Source: Arcuatula senhousia (lineage: Eukaryota > Mollusca > Bivalvia > Mytilida > Mytilidae). Taken from it: a DNA stretch of 64,000 nt. The stretch is from the NCBI GenBank assembly GCA_963971305.1, contig OZ020307.1, forward strand, positions 10,801,501 through 10,865,500, read 5' to 3'. Made by a program: the position numbers and the translations under genes. Shown in pieces: positions 10,107 through 20,922 of this stretch (the first letter of the stretch is position 1; every line of letters begins with the position of its first letter). The notes under the pieces are model-generated. The model was given only the letters and a program-made list of their open reading frames with translations, had not been told where the DNA came from and did no database searches.

Positions 10107-10898
10107 TGCAAACGTAGTCTGTAGTGTAGGGTATTCCGGACAACAGAAATTTGTAGTAGTTAAATTATATCGTTGAGCCTCAAGTCAAGGTATTAACAGG
10201 TTGTGTTCATGCACATGGAACGAAGGACGAATCGATCCAGCCATCTTGTTTTCATAAAATAACATCACGAGTTCAATGCCTTATTGATAATTTAAAACAA
10301 TTTCACGAGAAATTATATCATTAAGATCGCAAAATGTTTGCATGTTTCATAAATACATAAGTACAGAGTTGCCAAAACAAAAAAAAACGATGAAAAAATT
10401 AACATGTCTTGAAAAGTTCGATCTGTTTGTGTATATTATGCTGCTGAGATAAAAATAGTTCGATCGCGCAGTAATCATTTAACTGCAGTAACAGCTATTA
10501 TAGAACGATAATGCACCGAATGGTGACTTTTCGGTATTTTTTTTAAAATTGATCATTGATAAAATTTTACACAGACTCTAATTTATTCACAAACTGGCAT
10601 TAAAATCATTCCTCATGACGAACTATTTTACATCCTATTATGCAACATACGAATCGTTATGCAATCGACAACAGGGTGAATCTAAGTATACATCTAGAAT
10701 AGATATTCGAGAATAGGTCTCTCGTATGAAAATCTTTTGTAAAAAACGTGGCTGAGAAATAAATTAATCGAAAAAAGCATTGATCATGTTGATTGGTTAC
10801 TGATAATGTGGATTTGTTTCCCCTAAAAAGGTTTTATATACATACACAATTATCTTCCAAATGTACACAGTAAGTAAAGTATTAAAGTAAGCGTTTTT
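10107..10898. other. Intergenic, nothing recognised
   Basis: AT-rich, short frames only, no repeat that I can match elsewhere in the window. Confidence 0.4.
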
Positions 10899-11925
10899 AG
10901 CTCACCTGACCCGAAGGGTCATGTGAGCTATTGCCATCACTTTGCGTCCGTCGTCCGTCGTCCGTCCGTCGTCCGTCGTCTGTCGTCCGTCGTCCGTCGT
11001 CTGTCGTTCGTCGTCCGTCGTCCGTCGTCCGTTAGCTTTTTTCAAACATCTTTTTCTCTGAAACTGCTTGGCCAATTGCAGCCAAACTTGATATGGTTGT
11101 TCCTTTGGGTATTGTGCAAAAAGTTTGCGTTGGGATTTTTGATACGTCAAAAAACATGGCCGCCATGGCTAAAAATAGAACATAGGGGTAAATTGCAGTT
11201 TTTTGCTAATTACTCAAAAATAGTTACAGATATCAAAATTCTGATGGGAAACGAAAGTGATAAGCATCTCAAGATCTACCTGTTCTGAAATTTTCAAGAA
11301 GATCCAACAATCCACATAGGAGTTATTGCCCTTTTTCTGGATTTTTTCAAAATTTTGCACTTATTTAGCCCTATATCTTGAAAACTATACAAGATATTTT
11401 TAAAAATTCAAATTGCATATGATTAAGCACGTCAAGATCTACATTTTATGTAATTAGGTCAAAGCTGTAGAACCATTTCTTTTAGGAGTTATGGCCCTTA
11501 AAGCGTCAAAATTTACCATTTTCCATTGTTTAATAGCTTATCTGCTACAACTCTATTGTCAGATTTTTTATTCGTAAAAAAACATGGCCACCATGGCTAA
11601 AAATAGAACATAGGGATAAATTGCATTTTTTTGCTAATAACTCAAAAATGGTTTCAGATATCAAAATTGTGTAAGAATCAAAAGTGATCAGCATGTTAAG
11701 ATTTACCTGTCCTGAAATTTCAAAAAAGATCTGACTGCTGATGTGGGAGTTATTGTTCTTTTTCCTAATTTTCGCCAAATTTGCACTTATTAAATCCAAT
11801 ATCTTAAAAACTAACCAAGATATTTCAGAAATTTAAATCGCATATGGTTAAGCACAATAATATCTACAAATATATGTATCTGTGTAAATCAGGTGAGCGA
11901 TTCAGGCTCTTGGGAGCCTCTTGTT
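10899..11925 (+). mobile_element. Hairpin-headed non-autonomous element, copy A (AGCTCACCTG family)
   Basis: The 5' end is a hairpin, AGCTCACCTGACCC-gaa-GGGTCATGTGAGCT, followed by a GTCC/GTCGTC microsatellite (10943-11032). The 3' end has CAGGTGAGC (11890-11898, the inverse of GCTCACCTG near the 5' end) and a second hairpin AGGCTC-TTGG-GAGCCT, then CTTGTTT. The body contains a partial tandem duplication: about 11150-11450 recurs at 11578-11870, each with AACATGGCC and GGCTAAAAATAGAACATAGG. Subterminal inverted repeats plus end hairpins resemble non-autonomous Helentron-type elements; that class is inference. Confidence 0.6.
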
Positions 11926-12465
11926 TATTTCAAGTCGAGTTTCATAGTTATCAATAAACATAATTTTATATCTGGAGCTTTTATATCGTCTTACATAATA
12001 CTGACAAATAAAGACAATTATACATGAACACATAACGTATCAATAGCGTACATTAGATAAAACATATTCATGCAGATAAAGACAGGCACACAAAAATAAA
12101 AAAGAAACTAAAAGAAAAGAAAAATGGCAGAAATGGTTTGAGACCATACCTGGTAGGCTGTATTCTGGACATTTCACCTGTGTTGGTGTATCTAAAATGA
12201 AAAGAATTTTTTTTATATTAACAATATTTATAAAATTCAAACAAAGTAATGTATTTAGCTAGATATTTATTGTTATCTTTAACAAAGGAAACTGCGATAC
12301 TATTTATTATGGTTGTGAAATCAACAACATATTCGTTTATAGATATCAAAAGTTTTTTTAGGTTTCACATTGGCAATATTTCGTTGAAGGAGGTTTTTAC
12401 AATCACATTGGCATTCCATGCCAATTTTCCCGCTGACATATATTAAACTTATAAATTATACAAAT
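11926..12465. other. Intergenic, nothing recognised
   Basis: AT-rich spacer with only short frames on both strands. Confidence 0.4.
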
Positions 12466-13320
12466 ACCAAAACGTGGATATAAACAATTAATTTGGATAT
12501 GCTATATATCGATATTTCAAGGAGTAACCTCTCATAAGTAGCATCTAAATCAAAACATTGGAAGGTCAAATTCCAAAACTGTCGAAAACGAAAAGTACAC
12601 AAAACCATAACGTTTGAACAAGGAAGCCAAATCTTGACCATATGCATATTACAAGGAAAGAAACCTGGTTGAATTTAAAAATCGGAAAATTTCAGCTACA
12701 AATATATTAGAAATTTTATGATAAATCGTGTCAGACAAGTTTGACAACCCGGCTTGTGATTACCCTCGAGGACCTCGGGTCCACCAGCAGCAGTTATCGC
12801 CAATCTAAAGATTGAATTTCTGATGTTCTCGTACAAAACAAGATTTAAAAGGTCAGGTCTATTAATTCATCACTTTGAATAATATTCAAAATGTTCTTTT
12901 TGTCAACAAATCTGCGTAACTAGATGGATATCACCAACCATTCTTTAGAAAAAGAGTCTAAAAACGAATGATTCAACTTGCTCGACACAATTAGTAGAAT
13001 TTCATCTTAAATTTTACCTAGATGGGCATACAACACCAAAAAACGGGTATAAAACGGTAAATGTGCTTATGCTGTATATCGATATCAAGGAGTAACCTCT
13101 GATCAACATCATTTGAATCAAAACATTGGAAGATCACACACACCAAAAAACAGTGAATGAAAAGTTCTCAAAACCAAAAAGTTCGATCAGGAAAGCAAAA
13201 TCCAGCACCGAGGATATCGACCATGTGCATAACAAGGAAAGAAACCTGGTGTTTTAAACAATTTTGAATTAAGCAAGCGGAAATTTCAAGGACAAAAAAT
13301 ATCAGAAATTTATTCCAAGG
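12466..13320. repeat. Pair of diverged direct repeats, about 240 bp each
   Basis: 12470-12715 and 13040-13315 share a series of phrases in the same order: GGAGTAACCTCT, AATCAAAACATTGGAAG, CAAGGAAAGAAACCTGGT, and CGGAAA with a following TTTCA. The spacing is about 570 bp. Neither copy codes. The origin (old tandem duplication or two copies of one element) is undecided. Confidence 0.6.
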
Positions 13321-13410
13321 AAGTAAGTAAAAAATGAACTATATTGCCTCAATGCAACGATAAACAATAAAATAGAAATTGAACTTTATTTCCAACCATG
13401 ATAAACAAAA

Positions 13411-13556
13411 TATATTATGGCTATTTTCATATCATATCCCATATTTCCCTCGACACATATCATACCTTCGAGCTAAAGCTCTCGGGATGATATTGGCGTT
13501 TCGGGTAGATATATACATGTAAGATATGATATGAAAACAGCCATATGATATCTTAT
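13411..13556. mobile_element. Hairpin MITE, copy 1
   Basis: A long imperfect palindrome with arms TATGGCTATTTTCATATCAT and its inverse near 13525-13550, centred on TTCGAGCTAAAGCTCTCGGG. The same element is at 36408-36546 in the opposite orientation, with the same central GAGAGCTTTAGCTCGA motif. Confidence 0.65.
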
Positions 13557-13749
13557 ATTACTTTTCAAAATTTTCCTTAGTGAGAGTAATTTTAATATTT
13601 ACTTTCCAGTACATTTTTTTTCTGTTTTATAAACGTTTTGAGTCATTTTCCTTTTTTCTTTTATACAAGAAAATAATGATTTTGTAAAATTAATGTACAA
13701 ATGTAATAGCAAAAATACCGAACTGACATGTTAATTGAAGAAACGACAA

Positions 13750-13905
13750 AACGATCCAAACATACCGGAGATATTGAAGGTGTTTAGGCACCAAGACTAC
13801 TCTCATTTTGATTTTAGGGGCCGGTAGTTTCACATATACAACACGGTTGTGACCCGAAATAGGGATAGTGAGGTGATAATTCAAACTACAAAAAAAAGGT
13901 CAAAA
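13750..13905. repeat. Dispersed repeat fragment (ACATTGTTGTGACACA-type)
   Basis: CCGGTAGTTTCACATATACA, GGTTGTGACCCGAAATAGGG and TAGTGAGGTGATAA align in order with the 32635-32695 stretch of the reverse-transcriptase family 3' UTR. Diverged and non-coding. Confidence 0.45.
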
Positions 13906-14088
13906 TCTAATCAAAACAATTCCAAATCCCTTTCTCTGGCAGAATTTTCAACTTACGGTATACTATACAATCAGATAACAATTGTCCTTAACCATGATGA
14001 GGGTCATTTACGATGATCTTAACAACTTGTTAGAAAGCATAATAAAATAAGAAGTAAAGGTAGCGAAGTTACAACATTAGAGAGATAA

Positions 14089-15570
14089 TTCGAATCGTGC
14101 ATTGGAATAACACTGCTGGTGTTTCTGTCTACAAATGTTGGACAAAGTGACCAGAGTACGGACCGGGAGAGGAGAATTCTGTTAAACGACCCAGATGCAC
14201 TGCTTGCACAAGTACATGCTCTGGAAACTAAGCTGCAAGAGGTCAATTCCAAAATGGTGTTGATGGATGCGAAAATTGACAGTCAAAAAGGTAGTCTTAC
14301 TGACATTAATTTGATAATCACTTTTTAAAAGCAAACAGTCCGTCGTATTTTTACTAAAGCTTAAGAATGAGTTTTTTTCTATGATTTACAATATTGCCCT
14401 TTCACAAAGGGCTTTATTTGAAAAAAAAAGTTATATACTTTTTATATACAGGTGTTGCATTTATACGATGGGGGAGAAAAGACTGTCCCTCTAGAAATGG
14501 AACGGAAATGGTGTATTCGGGTAAGTTTATATCCTTGAAAAACTTACACAAAGCAGAACAGACAAATATTCAACAACTTAGGGTATGGGTAGCCAAGTGA
14601 TCCAATGTTTTATCACTAGTATATCGATCACTAGCCAATTTTATATGCAGGTGTTCGAGTCCCGCCTTGTAGCATACAAAAGAAAACTGTTTAGACGCAG
14701 CGGCATGTATGATGTAAGGTTTGTCATTTAGCCCAAGGTCGGTGGTTTCCTTTGGGTACTCTTGATAGCTCCACCATTAAAATTGACCGAACTGATGGCC
14801 CAGGTGCGTCAAAAATAGCGTAACCCACAAACAATTGAAGCGTTTTTGACAGTTGAAGGAGTTTTGGTTATCCTATCATTTATGTTTTTTTTTCCAAAGA
14901 AGCTAATAACCATTCAAACCTAAACGTTAAATATGGATTACATGTAAAACAGAATAAAATGAGCATTAAAACAATAGTATTGATAAGTACACAAAAGATA
15001 TGCTCAAAGTATCCACGCTATGAAGCAAAATATCACTGTATCATCACATATTTTTATATTTGCTCTTACAACAACTCAACCCATTCCATTGCAGGTATCG
15101 CTGGAGGTGGTAGTTATGACCATCCTGGAGGTGGTTCAAATAACCTTTGCCTACCTCATGACCCAGACTTGTCAGATTTATCAAAACCAATATCGACTTA
15201 CAGCAACGACCATGCATTTGTTTACGGAGCAGAATACCAGTATTCCTTCTCTGACGTGAAGATTGACGATGATGTCCCCTGTGCTGTTTGTCTGGACAAC
15301 AAGGCGTCAACAATAATGACAGTCCCTGGGAAATCTGTCTGTCCTAAGGGATGGAGAAAACAATACGGCGGACTTCTTTGTAGCAACTATTACAATTATG
15401 CTGGCTCGTATGAATACAGCTGTGTTGATGAAAATCCACAGTATTTTGAGGGTAAACGAGCCGATCAAAATGGTAGATTATTTTATCCTGCTCTAACAGC
15501 ATGTGGTTCACTACCATGTCCGCCATATGAAAATAACAAGTACATCAGATGTGTAGTCTGTACTAGATAG
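14089..15570 (+). CDS. Secreted short-chain collagen C4-like protein, copy 2 (three exons, no visible ATG)
   Basis: Exons 14101-14290 (frame open from 14089), 14452-14520 and 15095-15570 join in frame with the same phase-1 introns as copy 1, and exon 2 (69 nt) and exon 3 (476 nt) have identical lengths. From 14101 the reading is IGITLLVFLSTNVGQSDQ, an evident signal peptide, then a short coiled coil and the full Cys-rich module (RWGRKDCP, NLCLPHDPD, VYGAEYQYSF, DDDVPCAVCLD, CPKGWRKQYGG, CGSLPCPPY, RCVVCT). The codon where Met is expected is ATT, and the frame has no ATG before the upstream stop at 14086-14088. The start may come from an upstream exon, from a non-AUG codon, or the copy may have lost it. 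The rest is intact, which argues against an old pseudogene. Confidence 0.8.
14101..14290 (+). CDS. C4-like copy 2, exon 1: signal-peptide-like start and short coiled coil
   Basis: Ends AAAAAG|GTAGTC, phase 1. Aligns with copy 1 over RRILLNDPDALLAQVHALET and KLQEVNSKM, then lacks about 35 residues of coil that copy 1 has. The 5' limit is uncertain because the start codon is missing; the first in-frame ATG (near 14254) would drop the signal peptide. Confidence 0.75.
14452..14520 (+). CDS. C4-like copy 2, exon 2 (69 nt)
   Basis: Acceptor TATATACAG, donor TCGG|GTAAGT. Encodes VAFIRWGRKDCPSRNGTEMV, matching copy 1 exon 2 residue for residue in length. Confidence 0.85.
15095..15570 (+). CDS. C4-like copy 2, exon 3 with stop
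   Basis: Acceptor CATTGCAG, 476 nt to the stop TAG at 15568-15570. Carries all expected Cys of the module. ATTAAA at 15587-15592 is a likely polyadenylation signal. Confidence 0.85.
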
Positions 15571-15586
15571 ACGAAACAACGCGATC

Positions 15587-15592
15587 ATTAAA
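15587..15592 (+). promoter_or_regulatory. Likely polyadenylation signal of C4-like copy 2
   Basis: ATTAAA lies 17 nt after the stop codon, the common variant hexamer at a plausible distance. Confidence 0.45.
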
Positions 15593-15599
15593 GTTTAAA

Positions 15600-18031
15600 T
15601 TAATGATTAAGAATATGTTCTGATCCCTGTGTCTTACTAGCGTTGGAACAGTTCTATGAAACAAGTCTCTATGACACAGGGCAATCAATCTCTTTATCTC
15701 TTCATTTTTTGCGCACCGATGGTACCTGAAACCCAAACATCCTTCACTAGATATTTAAAATCAATCTAAGTCTCCTTTCGAATTGATATTACGTTGCTGA
15801 TTGCGGTTTGTTTTTATTTTGTGGTTTTTTTTTGTATTTTTGTATAATGTGTATTTTTGTGATGGTTTTGAGGTCAGTTGGTTTCATCTTGGCTTTTTCG
15901 GACTAATGACATTCGATTGCTCCATTGAAGCACACTTGCTTCTTTTGCATGATTTAAAGTAATAAATCAAGCAGTGGAAGCCGAATAGAATCTTTTTTTG
16001 TTACAAAAAGACAGTAAGCTGAGAAAATGTTGAACTTATAGACTTATAGAAAAAACTAAAGCAAGTAGAGAAAAGGAAAGAAATTCCAATCAATGAGGTA
16101 ATTTTTTTATAAACAAAAATTAAATAAATGTCTCCTTTTCAAATGGCCATATAGTTCTCAGTCCTGCACACTTATGTCCTTGTGTTAATAAACAGATGAT
16201 GATAAATTTGCTTTTCCTCCGTAAGAAAGTAAGAATTAGTTAAGAAGCACTCTGCCGGGCAATGATGGATGTTAACGATGACAGTTCCATTAAAGAAACA
16301 TATCTTGTTATGATGGATGGACTTTTATTCTTAAAAAAATACAACACAGTTTTATGCAAAATATTTTTATGTGCGCAAGACGCGAGTTTAAACATTATCA
16401 AACTCATCAGAAATTCTGACGCAAAAAAAAATGTTATGACAATTTGATAGAAGCAAAGAGTTACCAATGGGGCATTCGAATGTCAAAAGTTCAGAAGGGC
16501 AAAGACAAGACCAGTAATTACGAACGACAACAGCGCGAAGAAACAAACAACAAAAACAGTTGAATATCAATTAACAGCACAAACTCAAGCGAAGCGAGAG
16601 TGAAATCATGTGCTCCAGGCTATAGCACAACCGTCGCGCTGTCAATAGTCAATTCAGCGTGTCAATTCCAGTAAAAGAGGACAAAACACTTCGACAAACC
16701 AACATCTGAATTAATTTAGAGAAAGAAATCACATATTTGTCTGTGAGCGCATGCTGTCTTTCCTTTAATGCTTTCCTTAAGTTTCTAACGAATCAGTTGT
16801 GATACATAAACTCAATAAGCTATGTAGTGCTCAATTTCCGATTGTTTCGTGAAAAACAAGCCCAGCAATCTGCACTCTTGATGTATGGAAACTTTTTAAT
16901 ACTTTTTAAGAGAACACAAAATTCATGCAAAAAATCTAAAAGTGCGTCTGGCATGTATTTTTTTAATAGACTCACCAGAGAGTTTACATGCAAAAAAATA
17001 AATTTTATCCAGAATATATACAAAACAAAAACGAACCAGTGACTGAAATGAAATACGATATTGTTTTATACAGTATATGTAATGCATCAACGTCAATTTG
17101 CTCTACAATTCGATAACAAACACAAAAGTCTACTATTAAATTCCAACAACGGGGTAGGATTATTCGACGAGTTATTCACGACAAACAGCCAACAGGCAAA
17201 CATTCACTGGTTTGTATTTTAAAACAATCTGGTTTTCCATGGATTACAACAAGCCATGTCTAAAACACGAGTATGATACTTGGTGACTTGTTAATGGACA
17301 TGATTATGCAATGGATTGACAGTTACTGGTTGAAGCAATGTCATTTCTAAACATTGTCGTAAGCTGATTCTACGAGCTTATATTCCCGAAGCAAAGTTTT
17401 ATTAACATTCATAATACAACGCATTAACGGTACCTGACATCGTGATAAAACAGCTCAATTTGTCATCTGATTTAACTTGTGATATGCTGTCAGTTGTGGC
17501 TTTGTTCCTGGAAGTAAGGCATGATACCAACTGCTGAGAATTTAATGCAGAAATGATGTCCTGGTTTCACGAGGTTTGGAATCATTGTTATATAATGTAA
17601 AGACAATAAAAACGTGGTTATAAGAAGTTCATTTCCAAGTTATTAATCGTTCTGAGATTAAAGTGTCAGTTTATCTAATGAACTTGGCACGTACGGCGCT
17701 CGGTTTTGACAGATTTTATAATGAGGAAAGACCAACGTTACGTGGTTTGCTCTGGACATCTCTTTATAAAGTATTGGTTTATACGTTATAAATCAAGTAA
17801 AGATGGTCGTATGATATATACATGTAATGAGTTTTAAAAGAAAGCAGTGACTCACAAGAAATCTTTTAATGTAGAGATTGTATGTTAATAATTGATAAGC
17901 TTAAATCATATTCTCTTGAATGTGCTCTTTCAAAATCTTGTCGAGAAAGAGCAAAAAGTAGAAGTATTTGCAAGAGCCAATGAAAACATTAGTAACTACA
18001 AAAATAATCGGTCATGTACAAAAATAATATA
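15600..18031. repeat. Intergenic with diverged reverse-transcriptase-family 3'-UTR pieces
   Basis: 15775-15955 (+) carries TTGCTGATTGCGGTTTG and GACATTCGATTGC, shared with 30960-31010 and 52440-52560. 16490-16720 (-) matches the window end in inverse orientation: GTCGCGCTG, CAATAGTCAATTCAGCGTG and AACCAACATCTG have counterparts at 63786-63900. 16730-18030 shows nothing recognisable. Confidence 0.55.
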
Positions 18032-18211
18032 GTATTAATAAATGGGTGTTTTTATAATGGCCCTGTTATGTGTTCATGGTCTGCAATAATGGCCCCGAGG
18101 TGGTTGTAATGGCCCGAGGCAACGCCGAGGGCCATTACAGACTCCGAGGGCCATTATTGCAGACCGAGAACATATAACAGGGCCATTCTCAAATCACCCA
18201 TTTCTTAATAC
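18032..18211. mobile_element. 180-bp hairpin with GGCCCTGTTAT arms
   Basis: Left arm GTATTAATAAATGGGTG, then ATAATGGCCCTGTTAT. The right arm is its inverse, ATAACAGGGCCATT, then CACCCATTTCTTAATAC. The inner GTCTGCAATAATGGCC pairs with GGCCATTATTGCAGAC. It abuts the foldback element that follows, and related TAATGGCCCTGTT phrases reappear at that element's other end (20220-20285). Confidence 0.7.
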
Positions 18212-19171
18212 TTTTATTAACCAACTAAAAAATAAACAAATCAGTGGAAAAGTTAGGTGTTAACTCGTAAAACTTGCTTTAGCCTAATATTTCTTTGAAA
18301 AGCATGTCTAATAATTCATGACCATTTTGTTCTAGGCTTTGCCGATGCATTAATCTCGTACTGTACATTTGTTTTAGATTGATGATAGAATTTTTTTTTT
18401 AATTTAAAAGGTTAAATGATATTTATCAATGAGATTTGCTCTTTTCAATTGTTTTTTTTTTTTTTTTTTTTGGTTCTAACTGTTTGCAAAATATTTTATT
18501 TATTTGAGAAATTATTGTGCAAAATACAAAATATTTAACTAATAAAACTACGGTCCATATGATGTGGTCAAATAATAACAATTGAATTTTAGTAATTCAG
18601 TATTTTTGGAAATTTTTAGGGACAACATTTTAAGGGGATGAATTGAAGTACCGAATTACAACCCATTTCTTTCCCCAAACAAGAATCCCCCTTTAGCAGA
18701 CAGCAAACTGACATCCCGACTGACATCTTTAAAGTTTGTCAGGTTTTTGCTTATTTTCTGTATATCAATATTTTATTCAAACTATTGACATTCAGAAGGT
18801 TGTTTTAGAAACCTGACAGAAACAGACAGGATCTCAGACTCTATATTTATAGGTTTATCTTCAGGTAGGAACAATTTACTTTGTTTATCTTAATTATTTG
18901 TACAGCAAAGTTTTAAGGGATGTTAGTTACTTCCATGGTTTGATAGATTCTTTTAAATAAAACGTATGAAATAAATCTAAAAACCTTTTTTGATAAAGGT
19001 AAAAAAAGTTAGCTTATTTTTATTATAAATTATAAAGGAAACTAAAAGGGTATAAAACATCTAAATGTGAAATGACCAATGAAGTACATGCAGTATCAGC
19101 CATCTACAACAAAACAAATTAATTCACAGAAAATCAAATGGTAGTTTAACCCTATTTCCAACATGTATTTG

Positions 19172-19470
19172 TATGGGCAGCCATTCGGGCAAAAATTAAC
19201 AAAATAATGAAAAACAGACGATAAACTGAAAACAGACGCAAAATCACAGAAAACAGACACAAATTTAAAAAACAGACAAAAAATACAAAAACAGACATAA
19301 ATTTTACTAACAGACAGACGATTCTGTAAAACAGACAAAATATGAAAACAGACAAAAATTAAAAAAACAGACAAAAAATACAAGAACAGACAGACGATTC
19401 AGTAAAACAGACAAAATATGAAAACAGACACAAATTTTACAAACAGACACCGAATTCAAAAACAGACGTT
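19172..19470. repeat. Left arm: irregular array of ACAGAC units
   Basis: About 18 ACAGAC motifs separated by A-rich spacers of variable length. At least the outer 190 bp is an inverted copy of 19955-20144. Confidence 0.8.
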
Positions 19471-19473
19471 TTT

Positions 19474-19641
19474 TTAATAACAGTCGATAAACAGCTGTAT
19501 ATCATGTATATCAGAATCTTGGCATTGGGAGGTAGAAGATGACTGTGCCTGTGTGTGAGATGAGTCGCCAAGTTCAGTGGCAGCCTTCCCGATCAGATCG
19601 GAAGCTTCTTTCAATAACCTTACAGCATCATTTACTGCCAT
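19474..19641 (-). CDS. Short open frame (55 aa) in the foldback loop, unknown function
   Basis: ATG at 19641, stop at 19474. The product begins MAVNDAVRLLKEASDLIGKA, an amphipathic-helix-like start, and continues with a Ser/Thr/Gln-rich stretch (SSHTQAQSSSTSQ). The stop lies where the arm sequence begins. GC content and codon use look coding-like, unlike the surrounding arms. It may be a captured first exon of a host gene or the remnant of the autonomous parent's protein. I do not recognise the family. Confidence 0.35.
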   Translation of the reverse strand: MAVNDAVRLLKEASDLIGKAATELGDSSHTQAQSSSTSQCQDSDIHDIQLFIDCY

Positions 19642-19789
19642 TTTTCCAAACGATGCTAGATTGAATGGTGCGACCTCCAGTACAGGAAAATGCCAATGCG
19701 GACTCTAGCGTTTTTTTTAAAGTTTACGTTATTTTCTTAGTACGTCTGTTTATAAAATTTGTTTATGAGACTGTTTCATGTTGTTATGT

Positions 19790-20144
19790 CTGGTTTACTA
19801 TAAAATCGTCTGTTTGTTAGTAAAATTTATGTCTGTTTTTTGAATTTTCATGTTTGATTTTAAAACTAATGTCTGTTTTTGTGTTTTTTTGTCTGTTTTT
19901 AAAAACGTCTGTTTTTTAATTTGGCGTCTGTTTTATACATTTACCTCTGTTTTTTAAAATTTTTGTCTGTTTTCATATTTTGTCTGTTTTACTGAATCGT
20001 CTGTCTGTTAGTAAAATTTATGTCTGTTTTTGTATTTTTGTCTGTTTTTAAAATTTGTGTCTGTTTTCTGTGATTTTGTGTCTGTTTTCAGTTTATCGTC
20101 TGTTTTTCATTATTTTGTTAATTTTTGCCCGAATGGCTGCCCAT
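19790..20144. repeat. Right arm: irregular array of GTCTGT units
   Basis: Inverse counterpart of the left arm, with T-rich spacers. It is somewhat longer, so units were gained or lost after the arms formed. Confidence 0.8.
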
Positions 20145-20586
20145 ATATTTGATACTTTTTTAAATCAAGTTGCTAAAACATCTGAAGTAAAATAATGTCG
20201 GCCATCTTGTTTCAAATCCATAATGGCCCTGTTTTCTGTCATAATGGCCCTGTCATAATGCCCTGTTTTTTCATAATGGCCCTGTTTGACATTTCATTAA
20301 GTAAGGGCAGATAGACTAATAATCTACTTAGTTGGTTAATAATATAAATTTAAATGGCAAAGTTCCTTTTATAACTCATTTAAATTTCGGCTATCTACCG
20401 GTAGTTCGTATAATAATGGTGCATACTTGTTAAATACTAAAGATCTGGATCTACCATTGCCCTATGCAACACATGCAATCACAAGTAACATACGATAAAT
20501 TGTAATACTGAAAATTGTAGTCAATTAAAATAAAGTACGTTATATGTCTGTGGATTAAGTCAAACTTCTAAAGACCTTATCACTCC

Positions 20587-20922
20587 TTAGAGACCATATA
20601 GGACATATTCATTGGAAATTGAAAGCCTAACGATATTTCCAGATTTTAGATGGTTACATAAGTAATATAGTAAAATAAATAACAGACGCACGCTTAGTAC
20701 ATTTGTATGAGTTAGAAGAGCGCATGCTGACTCTGTAATTAAGTTTAGTCTTGCATTAATCTTGTTAGGATCTTGTGAAGATATTTTAAAATAATCTGGA
20801 GAAGGTGTATCGACGTTTTCTATAAGTAACTTTATTTCATCTCTAACTCTCCAGCCTGGTGGGAATACGAACTGGTTCGTAACGGAATGAGATATTTCCA
20901 GATGTTTACTCAGGAGACCAGT
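20587..20922 (-). CDS. Open frame of 111 codons without ATG; possible exon or gene fragment
   Basis: The minus strand is open from 20922 down to a TAA at 20589-20587. It contains NQFVFPPGWRVRDEIKLLIE and DPNKINARLNLITESACALL followed by a hydrophobic run (LLFILLYYLCNH). The frame has no Met at all, so if real it is an internal or terminal exon, or a fossil. Residue composition looks protein-like. A second minus-strand frame lies just upstream (21223-21353). I do not recognise either, and no splice sites are decisive. Confidence 0.25.
   Translation of the reverse strand, partial: TGLLSKHLEISHSVTNQFVFPPGWRVRDEIKLLIENVDTPSPDYFKISSQDPNKINARLNLITESACALLTHTNVLSVRLLFILLYYLCNHLKSGNIVRLSISNEYVLYGL

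Larger units (their letters stand above)
18213..20343. mobile_element. Foldback element with ACAGAC-rich inverted arms, about 2.1 kb
   Basis: Ends TTATTAACCAACTAA (18215-18229) and TTAGTTGGTTAATAA (20328-20342) are perfect inverted repeats. Inside, a left arm from 19172 made of many ACAGAC units spaced 8-20 bp is mirrored by GTCTGT units in a right arm ending at 20144. The outer part of the arms matches almost base for base as inverted sequence: GGGCAGCCATTCGGGC at 19174 and GCCCGAATGGCTGCCC at 20127. The loop between the arms (about 19480-19740) holds a short open frame on the minus strand. No transposase is visible, so it is non-autonomous. Confidence 0.7.

Noticed and set aside
10902..11150. 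Minus-strand frame rich in TTDDGRQ repeats
   Set aside because: It is only the translation of the GTCC/GTCGTC microsatellite at the head of the hairpin-headed element.
19096..19383. Phe/Leu/Val-rich membrane-protein-like frame
   Set aside because: Translation of the ACAGAC array on the minus strand; both frames there look hydrophobic because of base composition.
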